Below are positions 24,856-34,309 of a stretch of DNA of 64,000 bases, piece by piece. The stretch's first letter is position 1. Each line of letters begins with the position of its first letter. Source of the DNA: Pelagibacteraceae bacterium GOM-A1 (lineage in GTDB: Bacteria > Pseudomonadota > Alphaproteobacteria > Pelagibacterales > Pelagibacteraceae); the NCBI GenBank assembly GCA_001704065.1, contig LHBX01000016.1, forward strand, positions 62,001-126,000, in the 5' to 3' direction. The notes below the pieces were generated by a model, which saw only the letters and a program-made list of their open reading frames with translations, was not told the DNA's origin and made no database searches. The translations under genes were made by a program, and so were the position numbers.

Positions 24856-27755
24856 TTAACAGTTTCAAAAATTTTAAATAATAATTCTGAGACATGCTTA
24901 CCTTTTTTCTCAGATAAATCAGATATTTGATGTCTACAGCTCGTACCATTTGCAACTATAAAATCTTTTTCACTACTATCATTGATTGCAGGTATTAAAG
25001 AAAGATTAGCCATTTTTTTGGACACTTCATAAGTCTTACTATCATATCCAAATGAACCAGCCATACCACAACAACTAGACTCTATCATTTTGTTATTAAT
25101 ATTTAATTCTGATAAAAGATTAGTTAGCCCCTTCATTCTATCTTGTGATTTTTGATGACAGTGCCCATGGATTAATACATTTTGATCGAACTTATTAGCT
25201 TTAATATTATTGTTATTTCTTATTTGTTCTAAAATAAATTCCTCAAGCAAATAAAATTTATTTTTTATTTGTTCTCTGTTATTTACATTTTTTAAAGTCT
25301 GATATTCATCGTTAAATGTTAATAAACAGGATGGTTCAATACCTACAACTGGTAAATCAATGTAATTATTTTGTATAACATAATCATTAAATCTATTTAG
25401 TTCTTCAGATGCTTTGTCTAATTGACCGTAAGATATATAAGTTCTACCACAACAAAGAGGTCTCTTTAATTTATCTTTACCAAAACTCGGTATAACTGCC
25501 TGATATCCAAATTTATTTAATACTTTAATTGCATAAACCAAATTTTCATTTTCAAAGTTAATATTAAATGTATCTGCAAACAAAATTACTTTATTTTCTG
25601 ATACTGTCTGACTGTCGTAAATTTCTCTTAATGCGTTCTGGTTTTGAACTTCAGGCATAGTCCTTGCTGTTGCAAAACCAAACCTTTCAATAATTGTTGA
25701 GATTAGCGGTAAGTTTTTGACCTTATTGAATATAGGAGCAACAATTTTTAATAACCAAATAAGTCTTGGCATATCTGAGATAACTCTATCTTTAATTCGC
25801 ATACTAAATTTTTTATAGTAATGAGAAAGAAATTCAGATTTCATTTTAGCCATATCAACCGACATAGGGCATTCTCTTTGACAAGCTTTACAGCTGACAC
25901 ATAGCTCCATGGTTTCATACATTTCTTTTGATGCAAATGAGCCTTCTGGAAGTTGATTAGATAAAGCTAATCTTAAAGTATTTGCTCTACCTCGAACTAA
26001 ATCTTTTTCTTCTTTAGTTACTCTGTACGATGGACACATCACACCAGAATCTAATTTTCTACAAGCTCCATTGTTATTACACATCTCAACAGCATCAGAG
26101 AATTGACCCCAATTAGACCAGTCATAATGTGTATCTATATTTTCTGTTTGATAACCTGATTTGTATCTCATTAGAGATCTATCATTTGATTTAAATGGCC
26201 GAACAATTTTTCCAGGATTTAAAAGGTTTTTACTATCGAATGTATCTTTTATTTCTTCAAATGCATTTGTGATTTTTTTACCAAACATCATTTCATGGAA
26301 TTCTGATCTAACAATTCCATCACCATGCTCACCAGAATGAGAACCTTTATAATCTTTTACCATTTCAAAAGCTTCTTCAGATATAGATCTCATGTTTTGT
26401 ATATCTTTGTCTGATTTCATATTTAAAACTGGTCTTACATGGAGAGTTCCAACAGATGCATGTGCATAAAACATTCCACTGGTTCCATATTTTTTAAATA
26501 TTTCTTTTAATCTAGCTGTGTAGTCAGCTAAGTGTTCTAAAGAAACTGCACAATCTTCAATGAAAGCAACTGGTTTTCTATCACCTTTCATTGACATCAA
26601 AATATTTAATCCAGCTTTTCTTATTTCAAAAACTTCTTTCTGCTCTGATAAATCTGAATAATATGAAAACTGATTTTTTTTGTTTTGATTTAATACTAGA
26701 TATTCTAGATCCTTTATTTTTTTTTCATATACACTTTTCTCAGTATCAATAAATTCTACCATCAAAACAGCTTCGGGATTTCCTTTGATATATTTTTTTA
26801 TACCCCCAGCATACATTGGGATTTCTTTCGCTAAATTTAATAAATTTTGGTCCATCAATTCAACACAAGTTGGTTTTAATTTTACTATCTCTTTTGATAA
26901 TTCCATTGCTTGATGAAAATTATCAAAGTAGCAGACACCCAAAATTTTATTCTTTGGTATTTCAGATAGTTTTAATTTTATTTTATTAAATAAAGATAAT
27001 GTTCCTTCAGAACCAACAAGAAGATTTGATGAATTAAATCCTTCTGGATCAATTAAATCAATGTTATATCCTCCAACTCTTCTTTGTGTTGTTGGCCAAT
27101 TCGCATCAATTTCGCTTCCAACCTGTTGTCTTACATCAATAAATTTATCTATGATTTTATATAGTCTATCTTGATTGTTTTTAGTGGCTAAATAATTCTT
27201 ATTTATTTGATCAAAATTAAATATAGAGCCATCATCTAATATTGCTTCAATAGCTAATACATTATGAACCATGTTGCCATAATATAAAGATCTTGATCCA
27301 CAGGAATTGTTAGCTGACATTCCTCCAATAGTTGCTCTACTGCTTGTTGAAACGTCTACTGGAAACCAAAGACCGTGAGGCTTTAAATAAGCATTTAGAT
27401 GATCTAATACGACACCTGGCTGAACCCATACATATTTTTCTTCAACATTAAGTTCTAAAATTTTATTTTGATGTTTGCTGTAATCTAATACAACGCTCTC
27501 TCCAACAGTCTGACCACATTGAGAACTTCCACCTCCTCTCGCTAATAGAGGTACAGAATTCTTTTGTGAATACTCCATTAAACTTAAAACATCATTGGTA
27601 TCTTTTGGAAGAACTACACCAAGAGGTTTAATTTGATATACAGAAGCATCAGTACTGTATCTTCCACGTGAGAACTCATCGAATAAAGTTTTTCCATCAA
27701 CTTTACTACTAATTTCTTTACCAATTTTTTGTATCTGATCTGAATTAAACCGCAT
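24852..27755 (-). CDS. FAD-linked 2-hydroxyacid dehydrogenase with 4Fe-4S and CCG domains (D-2-hydroxyglutarate dehydrogenase/YdiJ-like)
   Basis: The 967-residue protein has an FAD-binding PCMH domain (LLARGGGSSQCGQTVGES), an FAD-oxidase C-terminal domain, then a ferredoxin cluster (CVSCKACQRECP), and two CCG-type cysteine motifs near the C-terminus (PSCLLTFNDE and SSCCGMAGSFGYD). The layout and length match YdiJ-type D-2-hydroxyglutarate or D-lactate-like dehydrogenases that pass electrons to the respiratory chain. It is followed, 17 bases upstream on the same strand, by an enolase-superfamily gene. Confidence 0.88.
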   Translation of the reverse strand: MRFNSDQIQKIGKEISSKVDGKTLFDEFSRGRYSTDASVYQIKPLGVVLPKDTNDVLSLMEYSQKNSVPLLARGGGSSQCGQTVGESVVLDYSKHQNKILELNVEEKYVWVQPGVVLDHLNAYLKPHGLWFPVDVSTSSRATIGGMSANNSCGSRSLYYGNMVHNVLAIEAILDDGSIFNFDQINKNYLATKNNQDRLYKIIDKFIDVRQQVGSEIDANWPTTQRRVGGYNIDLIDPEGFNSSNLLVGSEGTLSLFNKIKLKLSEIPKNKILGVCYFDNFHQAMELSKEIVKLKPTCVELMDQNLLNLAKEIPMYAGGIKKYIKGNPEAVLMVEFIDTEKSVYEKKIKDLEYLVLNQNKKNQFSYYSDLSEQKEVFEIRKAGLNILMSMKGDRKPVAFIEDCAVSLEHLADYTARLKEIFKKYGTSGMFYAHASVGTLHVRPVLNMKSDKDIQNMRSISEEAFEMVKDYKGSHSGEHGDGIVRSEFHEMMFGKKITNAFEEIKDTFDSKNLLNPGKIVRPFKSNDRSLMRYKSGYQTENIDTHYDWSNWGQFSDAVEMCNNNGACRKLDSGVMCPSYRVTKEEKDLVRGRANTLRLALSNQLPEGSFASKEMYETMELCVSCKACQRECPMSVDMAKMKSEFLSHYYKKFSMRIKDRVISDMPRLIWLLKIVAPIFNKVKNLPLISTIIERFGFATARTMPEVQNQNALREIYDSQTVSENKVILFADTFNINFENENLVYAIKVLNKFGYQAVIPSFGKDKLKRPLCCGRTYISYGQLDKASEELNRFNDYVIQNNYIDLPVVGIEPSCLLTFNDEYQTLKNVNNREQIKNKFYLLEEFILEQIRNNNNIKANKFDQNVLIHGHCHQKSQDRMKGLTNLLSELNINNKMIESSCCGMAGSFGYDSKTYEVSKKMANLSLIPAINDSSEKDFIVANGTSCRHQISDLSEKKGKHVSELLFKIFETVN

Positions 27756-27772
27756 AAAACTTAATTAAAGGT

Positions 27773-28927
27773 TTATTTATTTTTGTAAACCAGTTTACCG
27801 AACTTTTTTAACGCGGCCTCTGAAATCTCTAAACCTAAACCAGGTTTTTCATTTAAATGTATCCATCCATCACTCATTTTGTGTGGATTTTCAAATAATT
27901 GAGCTTGAAGAGGATCTCTTTCATCATCAAATGACTCAACAATTCTCCCAGCTGGAGTTGATGCTACTAATGGAGCATGAATATAACAATCATGATGTGG
28001 AGCTACATCTATATGATTTAATTCACACAATGCAGAAAGTTTTTTTCCATTAGTAAAACCACCAAACATTGTGCAATCAAATTGCAAAATTTGTATTGCA
28101 TCTTCTTCAATCATGGACCTACATCCAAAAATAGTTATTTCACTTTCACCACCTGATAACGGAATTTTAGTTTGTTTTGATAAAAGTTTTAAAGTCCTTC
28201 TATCATCTTCCCACCTAACAGGTTCTTCAATCCATGTAGGATTAAATCTTTCAAATTCTTTTACACCTTCGATTGCTGTTTTTAGATCCCATGCTCTATT
28301 AACATCAATCATTAAACCTTTTTGTTCTCCAATTTCATCTCTAATAATTTCTAATCTCTTCGCATCTTCTTTGATACTAAGTCCCCCAACTTTAACTTTA
28401 AAACTTTGATGACCAATATTTACTAATTTTTTAATTTCATCTCTTAGTTCTTTTTCATCTTTACCATCTCTGTAGTAAGCACATGTAACATAAACAGGAA
28501 TTTTATTTCTGTATCCACCAAATAATTTATACAATGGGATGTTTGAAGCTTTTCCTATCAAATCCCAGCACGCAATATCTAAAGCTGCTGAAATTCTGAT
28601 TAATGCTTCTCTGCTCCAGCCTTTTTCGCTACTGGTTCGAGTATCAGTTAATTTGAAAATTTTTTCATAAATTTTTTCAGGACAAAATGGATCTTCTCCA
28701 ATTATTAAATCTTGTAAGCCATTTGAAAATGGTTTGATGATAGGAGCTATATCAGTGTAGCTTGTTGCTAAACCAAATCCTGAATGACCATCTTTAGTTT
28801 TAATTTTAATTAAGAGTTCATTAGCTGTTGGTACAATAAAGTGACTAACCCAATGTGGTTTTACTTCATCTGGATTATTAAGAACATAAACCTCTAAGCT
28901 TTCAATTAAATTACTACTATTTGTCAT
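27773..28927 (-). CDS. Mandelate racemase/muconate lactonizing enzyme-like protein (enolase superfamily)
   Basis: The 384-residue protein has the superfamily active site. It has the KxK bases at 177-179 (FKVKVGG), the metal ligands Asp208 (DVNRAW), Glu234/235 (WIEEP) and Glu261 (GGES), and Asp284 with His311/312 (APHHD). The Lys on one face and His-Asp on the other point to the mandelate-racemase branch, often a sugar-acid or hydroxyacid dehydratase. The next gene in the direction of transcription is the FAD dehydrogenase. The exact substrate is not predictable. Confidence 0.88.
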   Translation of the reverse strand: MTNSSNLIESLEVYVLNNPDEVKPHWVSHFIVPTANELLIKIKTKDGHSGFGLATSYTDIAPIIKPFSNGLQDLIIGEDPFCPEKIYEKIFKLTDTRTSSEKGWSREALIRISAALDIACWDLIGKASNIPLYKLFGGYRNKIPVYVTCAYYRDGKDEKELRDEIKKLVNIGHQSFKVKVGGLSIKEDAKRLEIIRDEIGEQKGLMIDVNRAWDLKTAIEGVKEFERFNPTWIEEPVRWEDDRRTLKLLSKQTKIPLSGGESEITIFGCRSMIEEDAIQILQFDCTMFGGFTNGKKLSALCELNHIDVAPHHDCYIHAPLVASTPAGRIVESFDDERDPLQAQLFENPHKMSDGWIHLNEKPGLGLEISEAALKKFGKLVYKNK

Positions 28928-28972
28928 ACATTATAAATTTGCTTATATAATTTCTTTAGCATATACAGCGGT

Positions 28973-30145
28973 ATGGCAATTTCAAATAATATAAGACCTG
29001 GTCGACATTTTTTGCAAATTCCAGGACCAACAAACGTTCCAGATAGAGTTCTAAGAGCTATGGATTATCCAACTATAGATCATAGAGGTCCAGACTTTGC
29101 TGAATTAGGATTAAGAGTTTTAGATCGAATAAAATTAATTTTCAAAACTTCTGAACCTGTAATAATTTTTCCGGCTTCAGGAACGGGTGCTTGGGAAGCT
29201 GCACTTGTAAACACTTTAAGTGCTGGAGATAAAATCTTGATGTTTGAAACTGGACATTTCTCAACTCTTTGGTGGGATATTGCTCAAAAATTTAAAATTG
29301 AAGTAGACTTTGTTGAAGGTGATTGGAGAACAGGTGTTGATCCAAACATTGTTGAACAAAAACTAAAAGAAGACAAAGATAAAAAAATTAAAGCAGTTTG
29401 TGCTGTACATAATGAAACTTCTACTGGTGTTACAAGTAGAATTGGAGAAATTAGAAAAGCTATGGATAATGCGGAACATCCAGCTTTATTATTTGTTGAT
29501 ACGATATCTTCATTAGGTTCTATAGATTATAGACATGAAGAGTGGAAAGTTGATGTTACTGTGGGTGGTTCTCAAAAAGGATTACTATTACCACCAGGAC
29601 TTTCTTTTAATGCAATAAGTTCTAAAGCTTTAGAGGCATATAAAACATCTGAATTACCAAAATCTTACTGGGATTGGGGACCTATGTTAGAAAATAATAA
29701 GAAAGGTTACTTCCCTTACACACCAGCAACAAATCTATTTTATGGTTTGGATGAAGCAATTAATATGCTTACAGAAGAGGGTTTAGATAATGTTTTCAAA
29801 AGACACAAAAGATTTGCAGAAGCTACAAGAGTTGCGGTCAATTCGTGGGGATTAGAAATACTTTGTAAAAATCCAGAAGAATACTCAGATTCATTAACAG
29901 CTGTAATGGTTCCAGATGGTCATGATGCAGACTTTTTACGAAAAACTATTTTAGATCATTACAACATGTCATTAGGAACAGGACTTGCAAAAGTTGCGGG
30001 CAAAATTTTTAGAATTGGCCACTTAGGTGATTTCAATGAACTAATGTTGGCTGGAACATTGGCAGGTGTTGAAATGGGTTTAATGAAATCTAAAATACCT
30101 TATAAAAAAGGTGGAATACTTAAGGCACTTGAGTATCTTTGTTAA
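28973..30145 (+). CDS. Serine-glyoxylate aminotransferase (class V)
   Basis: The 390-residue protein begins with the family block FLQIPGPTNVPDRVLRAM. It has FPASGTGAWEAAL, the VHNETSTGV loop and Lys202 in GGSQKGLLLPPG as the PLP lysine. It converts glyoxylate and serine into glycine and hydroxypyruvate. It is divergent from the enolase-superfamily gene over 45 bases, a gap that contains a TATAAT-like box. It would handle glyoxylate from a nearby catabolic route. Alanine-glyoxylate activity is also possible. Confidence 0.92.
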   Translation: MAISNNIRPGRHFLQIPGPTNVPDRVLRAMDYPTIDHRGPDFAELGLRVLDRIKLIFKTSEPVIIFPASGTGAWEAALVNTLSAGDKILMFETGHFSTLWWDIAQKFKIEVDFVEGDWRTGVDPNIVEQKLKEDKDKKIKAVCAVHNETSTGVTSRIGEIRKAMDNAEHPALLFVDTISSLGSIDYRHEEWKVDVTVGGSQKGLLLPPGLSFNAISSKALEAYKTSELPKSYWDWGPMLENNKKGYFPYTPATNLFYGLDEAINMLTEEGLDNVFKRHKRFAEATRVAVNSWGLEILCKNPEEYSDSLTAVMVPDGHDADFLRKTILDHYNMSLGTGLAKVAGKIFRIGHLGDFNELMLAGTLAGVEMGLMKSKIPYKKGGILKALEYLC

Positions 30146-30163
30146 TCAGTCAAGTTACAAATC

Positions 30164-31141
30164 ATGCTTGATTTTTGCATCATAGGATCAGGAATTTCTG
30201 GATCAACAATCGCAAATTTATTAAATAAAAAATATTCCATTGCAGTTTATGATAAAGCAAGAGGATATGGTGGAAGAAGTTCATTTAAAAAATATAAAGA
30301 TAAAGTCGGATTTGATCACGGACTTCAATATATCTCTCCAAAATCTAAAAAATTTAAAACATTTACTAATCAACTTATTAAGAAAAAAGTTTTAAAAAAG
30401 TGGCGAGGAAATCATTTATTTCTGCATAAAACAGTCAAAGAAATTAAAAATCATTTAAAATTAATTGGAACAAAAGGAAATAACTCTATTAGCAAACATT
30501 TATTAAAGAAAATTAAATGCAATTTTGAACATGAACTAATAAATATAAAGAGATTAAATGATTATTGGGAATTAACATTCAAAAATGATGTAAAACAAAA
30601 ATGTAAAAATCTTATTTTGACCTGTCCATTTCCTCAAAGTAAGAAATTAGGACAAAGATATTTAAATAAATCCTATTTAAATCAAAAAGTTAAAATGGAT
30701 GCTAATTTAACAGTTATGGTTGTCACCAATAAGCTTAAACAGAATAATAGTAGTTACTTTTTTAATGATGAGATGCTCGGTTGGGCAGCATACGAAAATA
30801 GTAAGAAAAGATTTAACTATAAGTATGATTTATGGACGCTTCAAAGCACTTACAAATACGGTAATAAATTTACAAAAGATTATAGAAACAAAAGAAAATA
30901 CTATACTAATCAAATAGTTAAAAAATTTGAAAAATTAACAAATTTAAAAATCAAAAAAATTCATCACTCAAGAATTCATGGCTGGTTGTATTCATCCAAT
31001 TCAAAGCCACTCAAACAATTATCTTTATGGAATAAGTCTTTAAATTTAGGTTTATGCGGTGATTATTTTGGAGGACCAAGATTAGAAAATGGGTGGCAAA
31101 GTGCACACGATTTACATAGTAAAATACGATATGGTAAATAA
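30164..31141 (+). CDS. FAD/NAD(P)-binding oxidoreductase (amine-oxidase-like)
   Basis: The 325-residue protein starts with a dinucleotide fold, CIIGSGISGSTIANLL, then YDKARGYGGRSS, the second flavin motif of the renalase/amine-oxidase group. Its C-terminal FAD contact is LGLCGDYFGGPRLENGW. It is probably a cytoplasmic flavoprotein. It follows the aminotransferase by 18 bases. The substrate is unknown. Confidence 0.82.
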   Translation: MLDFCIIGSGISGSTIANLLNKKYSIAVYDKARGYGGRSSFKKYKDKVGFDHGLQYISPKSKKFKTFTNQLIKKKVLKKWRGNHLFLHKTVKEIKNHLKLIGTKGNNSISKHLLKKIKCNFEHELINIKRLNDYWELTFKNDVKQKCKNLILTCPFPQSKKLGQRYLNKSYLNQKVKMDANLTVMVVTNKLKQNNSSYFFNDEMLGWAAYENSKKRFNYKYDLWTLQSTYKYGNKFTKDYRNKRKYYTNQIVKKFEKLTNLKIKKIHHSRIHGWLYSSNSKPLKQLSLWNKSLNLGLCGDYFGGPRLENGWQSAHDLHSKIRYGK

Positions 31142-31600
31142 ATGAAAATTATATTTTCAATATTAATTTTGCTTTTTTCATCATCAATTAGTTATTCCAA
31201 AAATACGGATATCATCCATGATTTTAAAATTACATTTGATTGTAAATTAGAAAAAATAATGATCAAAAATAAAGATTTTAATTATCAAACTTTTACTGCT
31301 GATAATATTGAAGTTGATAAAAACAAGGTTTTAAAAGTTGTAGCAGCACAACCAAGTGTATTAACAATTAATGGTTTATCAGAATTTATAGATACTTATT
31401 CAGATATAAGTAAAGATGATGTTCGAATTGCAAAAAACGACACCATTTTATTTAAAAATATAGATAAAGAAAAAAAATACTCAGAGTCAGTATTTTTAAA
31501 TAGATCAACTGGTGAATTAATTCATGAAGTTACAAAAAATATGAATACTAAAGATAATGAAAAATATATTTCTTTCTTTGATTGCACTAAAGAATTGTAA
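31142..31600 (+). CDS. Secreted protein of unknown function (152 aa)
   Basis: It has a signal peptide (cleaved near SYSKN) and a small polar domain with two cysteines, one near residue 36 and one near the C-terminus, which might form a disulfide. It starts directly after the oxidoreductase stop. Its last 14 bases overlap the convergent M24-family gene. The family is not recognised. Confidence 0.7.
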   Translation: MKIIFSILILLFSSSISYSKNTDIIHDFKITFDCKLEKIMIKNKDFNYQTFTADNIEVDKNKVLKVVAAQPSVLTINGLSEFIDTYSDISKDDVRIAKNDTILFKNIDKEKKYSESVFLNRSTGELIHEVTKNMNTKDNEKYISFFDCTKEL

Positions 31601-32738
31601 GATCTATTTTTTGATTACCTAATCTTTCATTACCTTTTTCAGTAACAAGATATGTTTCGCCTAAATTCATGGCTAATTGATTTTCAGAGTCCATCAATAT
31701 CATATGCATAAAGAATACATTTCCTGGTTGGATCTCATATGGATTTCCTGTGTAAAGCATCGGCCAATCCATCCAGTTTGGTGAAAAAGTTGCACCTAAG
31801 GAATAACCACATGCATTCATTCTTGAATTTTTAAAACCATGATCATCGAAGGTTTTTGCATGAACATCAAAAACTTCTCCAATTTTATTTCCAGGCTTTA
31901 ATTTCTTTTCACAATTTGTAAGAGCTTCAACGCATGCTTCATGCATTTTATGATGTTTTGGATCTGCTTTTCCTATTGGTATTGTTCTAAACATTGCTGA
32001 ATGATAGTGCCTATAGGTTCCAGCCCATTCAATGGTTAACTGATCTTGATTATTAAGTATCTGTTTTTCTGCTTGATATCGACAGAGTAGGGCATTCTTT
32101 CCAGACCCTATAATAAATTCATTAGCAGGATAATCTCCACCTCCTTCAAATATAACTCTATTCATTTCAGCTAAAATTTTAGACTCATTTACTCCAGCTT
32201 TTGCATGCTTCCAAACTTCATCCAAAGCCTTGTCAGCTAAATTTGCTGCTTTTTTTACATAACTAATTTCTTCATTAGATTTAATTACTCTTAGTTTTGT
32301 TATTAATTCTGACTTATCTTCAATTGAGCAATAGTTTTGTAAAACTGTATTAAGTCTTAATGCATTTCTTCCTGTTAGACCGTAGGCTTCATATTCAACA
32401 CCAATTTTTTTACCTTTTAAATTTAACTCATCTAAAATTATTTTGAGATCATCAGCAGGATTAGCACCATCTTTATCAACCCAAATTCTGATATCACTAA
32501 TATTGGATGTGTTTTGAGCTTGTCTTAGATCAGGGGCTCTAGTTAATAATATTACATTCCCTTTTTGATCTAAAACTAATGCTTGAAAAAATACATATCC
32601 GAAAGTGTCGTAACCAGTGAGCCAATACATAGACTCTTGTCTAAACATAATAAGAGCATCTACACCCTCATTTTTCATAGAGTTTAGTGTCTTTTCTTTT
32701 CTATTTAAGAATTCTTCTTTACTAAAATGAAGACCCAT
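31587..32738 (-). CDS. M24 creatinase/ectoine-hydrolase-like enzyme
   Basis: The 383-residue protein has the creatinase N-domain (MYWLTGYDTF) and the pita-bread M24 C-domain. The usual five metal ligands of aminopeptidase P are mostly lost. The first metal segment reads TIEWAGTYRHYHSAMFRT, with Glu and Ala in place of the two Asp. The HG motif is ACGYSLGA, and the first late Glu is His. This is the pattern of metal-free creatinase and of DoeA/EutD ectoine hydrolases, which share the YRHYH-x-x-MxRT type segment. So it likely hydrolyses a C-N bond in a small compound, not a peptide. Its start overlaps the upstream hydratase by 1 base. Confidence 0.82.
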   Translation of the reverse strand: MGLHFSKEEFLNRKEKTLNSMKNEGVDALIMFRQESMYWLTGYDTFGYVFFQALVLDQKGNVILLTRAPDLRQAQNTSNISDIRIWVDKDGANPADDLKIILDELNLKGKKIGVEYEAYGLTGRNALRLNTVLQNYCSIEDKSELITKLRVIKSNEEISYVKKAANLADKALDEVWKHAKAGVNESKILAEMNRVIFEGGGDYPANEFIIGSGKNALLCRYQAEKQILNNQDQLTIEWAGTYRHYHSAMFRTIPIGKADPKHHKMHEACVEALTNCEKKLKPGNKIGEVFDVHAKTFDDHGFKNSRMNACGYSLGATFSPNWMDWPMLYTGNPYEIQPGNVFFMHMILMDSENQLAMNLGETYLVTEKGNERLGNQKIDLTIL

Positions 32739-33511
32739 TAACGAATGTTAACACTAACAGAACCAATTTTATCAACTGTTCCTTTGTATAATCCTTTTCC
32801 TTTAAATGGAACAACCCCCACAGTTGAGCCTGTGAAAACATAAAAATCTTTATTTAAGTTAATCTTTTCTTTCTTAACTTTATTTAAAACAAATCTTAAA
32901 GAATTTAATGGGTTAATATAAACAATATTTGTATTACCATTTACTTTTACCCCATTTTTTTTGCTGACTAATGAAGTTTTTAAATTATTGAGGTTTAATT
33001 TTTTAAATTTTGTTTTTCTTCCAACAACAAATTTGATATTAAAACCAAAGTCTCCACAAATATCTCCCAAATATGTAAATTTTTTATTTCTTTGTCTAAA
33101 ACCTACTATTTCAAAACAAGGTCCCATAAATTTAATAAATTTAGTGACGTTTGATTTTGTAACTTTACCTTTATAATCAAAGAAAGATTTCTTAATAAAG
33201 TAATAAACTTCAACCTCTATACCTTTAGTGTGTTGGTTTATTTTTACTTTTTGACCGGATTTAACTAATCTTTTTTTAAATACTTTTGCTGTAAAAGGTT
33301 CTTTTTCCTTTAATTTTTTTAAAGCTTGAATTCCAGTTCCACCAGCCTTTATTCCAATTGTTTCATCTTTAATTTGATCTTCACACAATTTTCTAAGTTT
33401 GTTGGCTAAATTAATATTTTTACAATATTTTACTGGGATAGGATTAATGACAGTGTTTGTATTGAAAGCTTTAACTAACTTATTTGCAATACGATTAATT
33501 TCATTTTTCAT
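32738..33511 (-). CDS. 2-keto-4-pentenoate hydratase-like protein (MhpD/FAH superfamily)
   Basis: The 257-residue protein has IGIKAGGTGIQAL with the conserved lysine, the metal acids in GIEVEVYYFI, and the C-terminal VFTGSTVGVVPFKGKG to GSVSVNI block typical of MhpD. Such enzymes hydrate or decarboxylate 2-oxo acids in catabolism. The sequence is more basic and divergent than classical MhpD, so the reaction may differ. It shares a TAATG junction with the M24 gene. Confidence 0.8.
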   Translation of the reverse strand: MKNEINRIANKLVKAFNTNTVINPIPVKYCKNINLANKLRKLCEDQIKDETIGIKAGGTGIQALKKLKEKEPFTAKVFKKRLVKSGQKVKINQHTKGIEVEVYYFIKKSFFDYKGKVTKSNVTKFIKFMGPCFEIVGFRQRNKKFTYLGDICGDFGFNIKFVVGRKTKFKKLNLNNLKTSLVSKKNGVKVNGNTNIVYINPLNSLRFVLNKVKKEKINLNKDFYVFTGSTVGVVPFKGKGLYKGTVDKIGSVSVNIR

Positions 33512-33520
33512 AGCCAGAAC

Positions 33521-34309
33521 TTATTGAAGAATACTCATAGGATCAAGTCTAGTTTGAAACCAATTTATCCTAAAATCTAAATGAGGCCCTGTTGATCTTC
33601 CAGTGGATCCAACAGTGCCTATAATTTCTCCTTGTTTAACTTCATCACCAACCTTGACTATTACATTTTCTAGATGTGAATATATCGTTGAAATTCCATG
33701 TCCGTGGTCCATTATTACAGTACCACCCGTATAATAAAGATCATCTTCTGCCATAGTCACTATTCCAGTTCCAGATGATTTGATTTCAGTTCCTTGTTTA
33801 GCTGCAATATCTATTCCATAGTGAGGCCACTTTGGTTTGCCATTAAGAATTCTTTGGCTACCGTAAACTCCACTAATTATTCCTTTAACAGGCATAATAA
33901 ATTGTTCAGTAAAGAAAGTTAAATCTGAATTAATAGCTCTTGCTTTCCCAATTCTTCCATTTTCTTCTTTAATTCTTTTATAAACAGATTCTGGCGGTGT
34001 AACTTTATTTTCAGGGAGACCATCTATTCTTTGAATATTATATTTTCTTTTAAAAACTTTTTTTATAACTTTATTTTTTTTACCATTATTTATTTCAGTA
34101 ATGGCTACATCGAATTTTCGATCTCTATCAATTCCAAATACAAAATATCCATCCTCAGATACTTTAACTTGTGTTTTATCTACAAATACCTTTGATCCTG
34201 CCTCCGCTTTACCTAAAATAAAATGTCCTTGTAAAAATTTACCTTGAAATTCTAAAGCATGAGAGTGTGTAGAAAATATAATTGCTAAAAAAAGCAACAA
34301 TTTTTTCAT
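33521..34309 (-). CDS. M23-family peptidase (LytM domain), exported
   Basis: The 262-residue protein has a signal peptide (cleaved near THSHA), an N-terminal beta domain, and a C-terminal M23 domain. It has His163-x-x-x-Asp167 (HYGIDIAA), His212 (YSHLE) and GPHLD at 241-245. The last zinc position is Asp245 instead of the usual His of HxH; a GPHLD subfamily is, as I recall, common in proteobacteria. It would cut peptidoglycan cross-links or act as an activator. The ATG at 34309 overlaps the SDR stop (TAATG). A TTG at 34324 is rejected. Confidence 0.88.
   Translation of the reverse strand: MKKLLLFLAIIFSTHSHALEFQGKFLQGHFILGKAEAGSKVFVDKTQVKVSEDGYFVFGIDRDRKFDVAITEINNGKKNKVIKKVFKRKYNIQRIDGLPENKVTPPESVYKRIKEENGRIGKARAINSDLTFFTEQFIMPVKGIISGVYGSQRILNGKPKWPHYGIDIAAKQGTEIKSSGTGIVTMAEDDLYYTGGTVIMDHGHGISTIYSHLENVIVKVGDEVKQGEIIGTVGSTGRSTGPHLDFRINWFQTRLDPMSILQ

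Noticed and set aside
33521-34309. M23 protein as inactive because Asp replaces the last His of HxH
   Set aside because: A GPHLD form is, as I recall, common in a subfamily of exported M23 proteins, so inactivity is not a safe claim.
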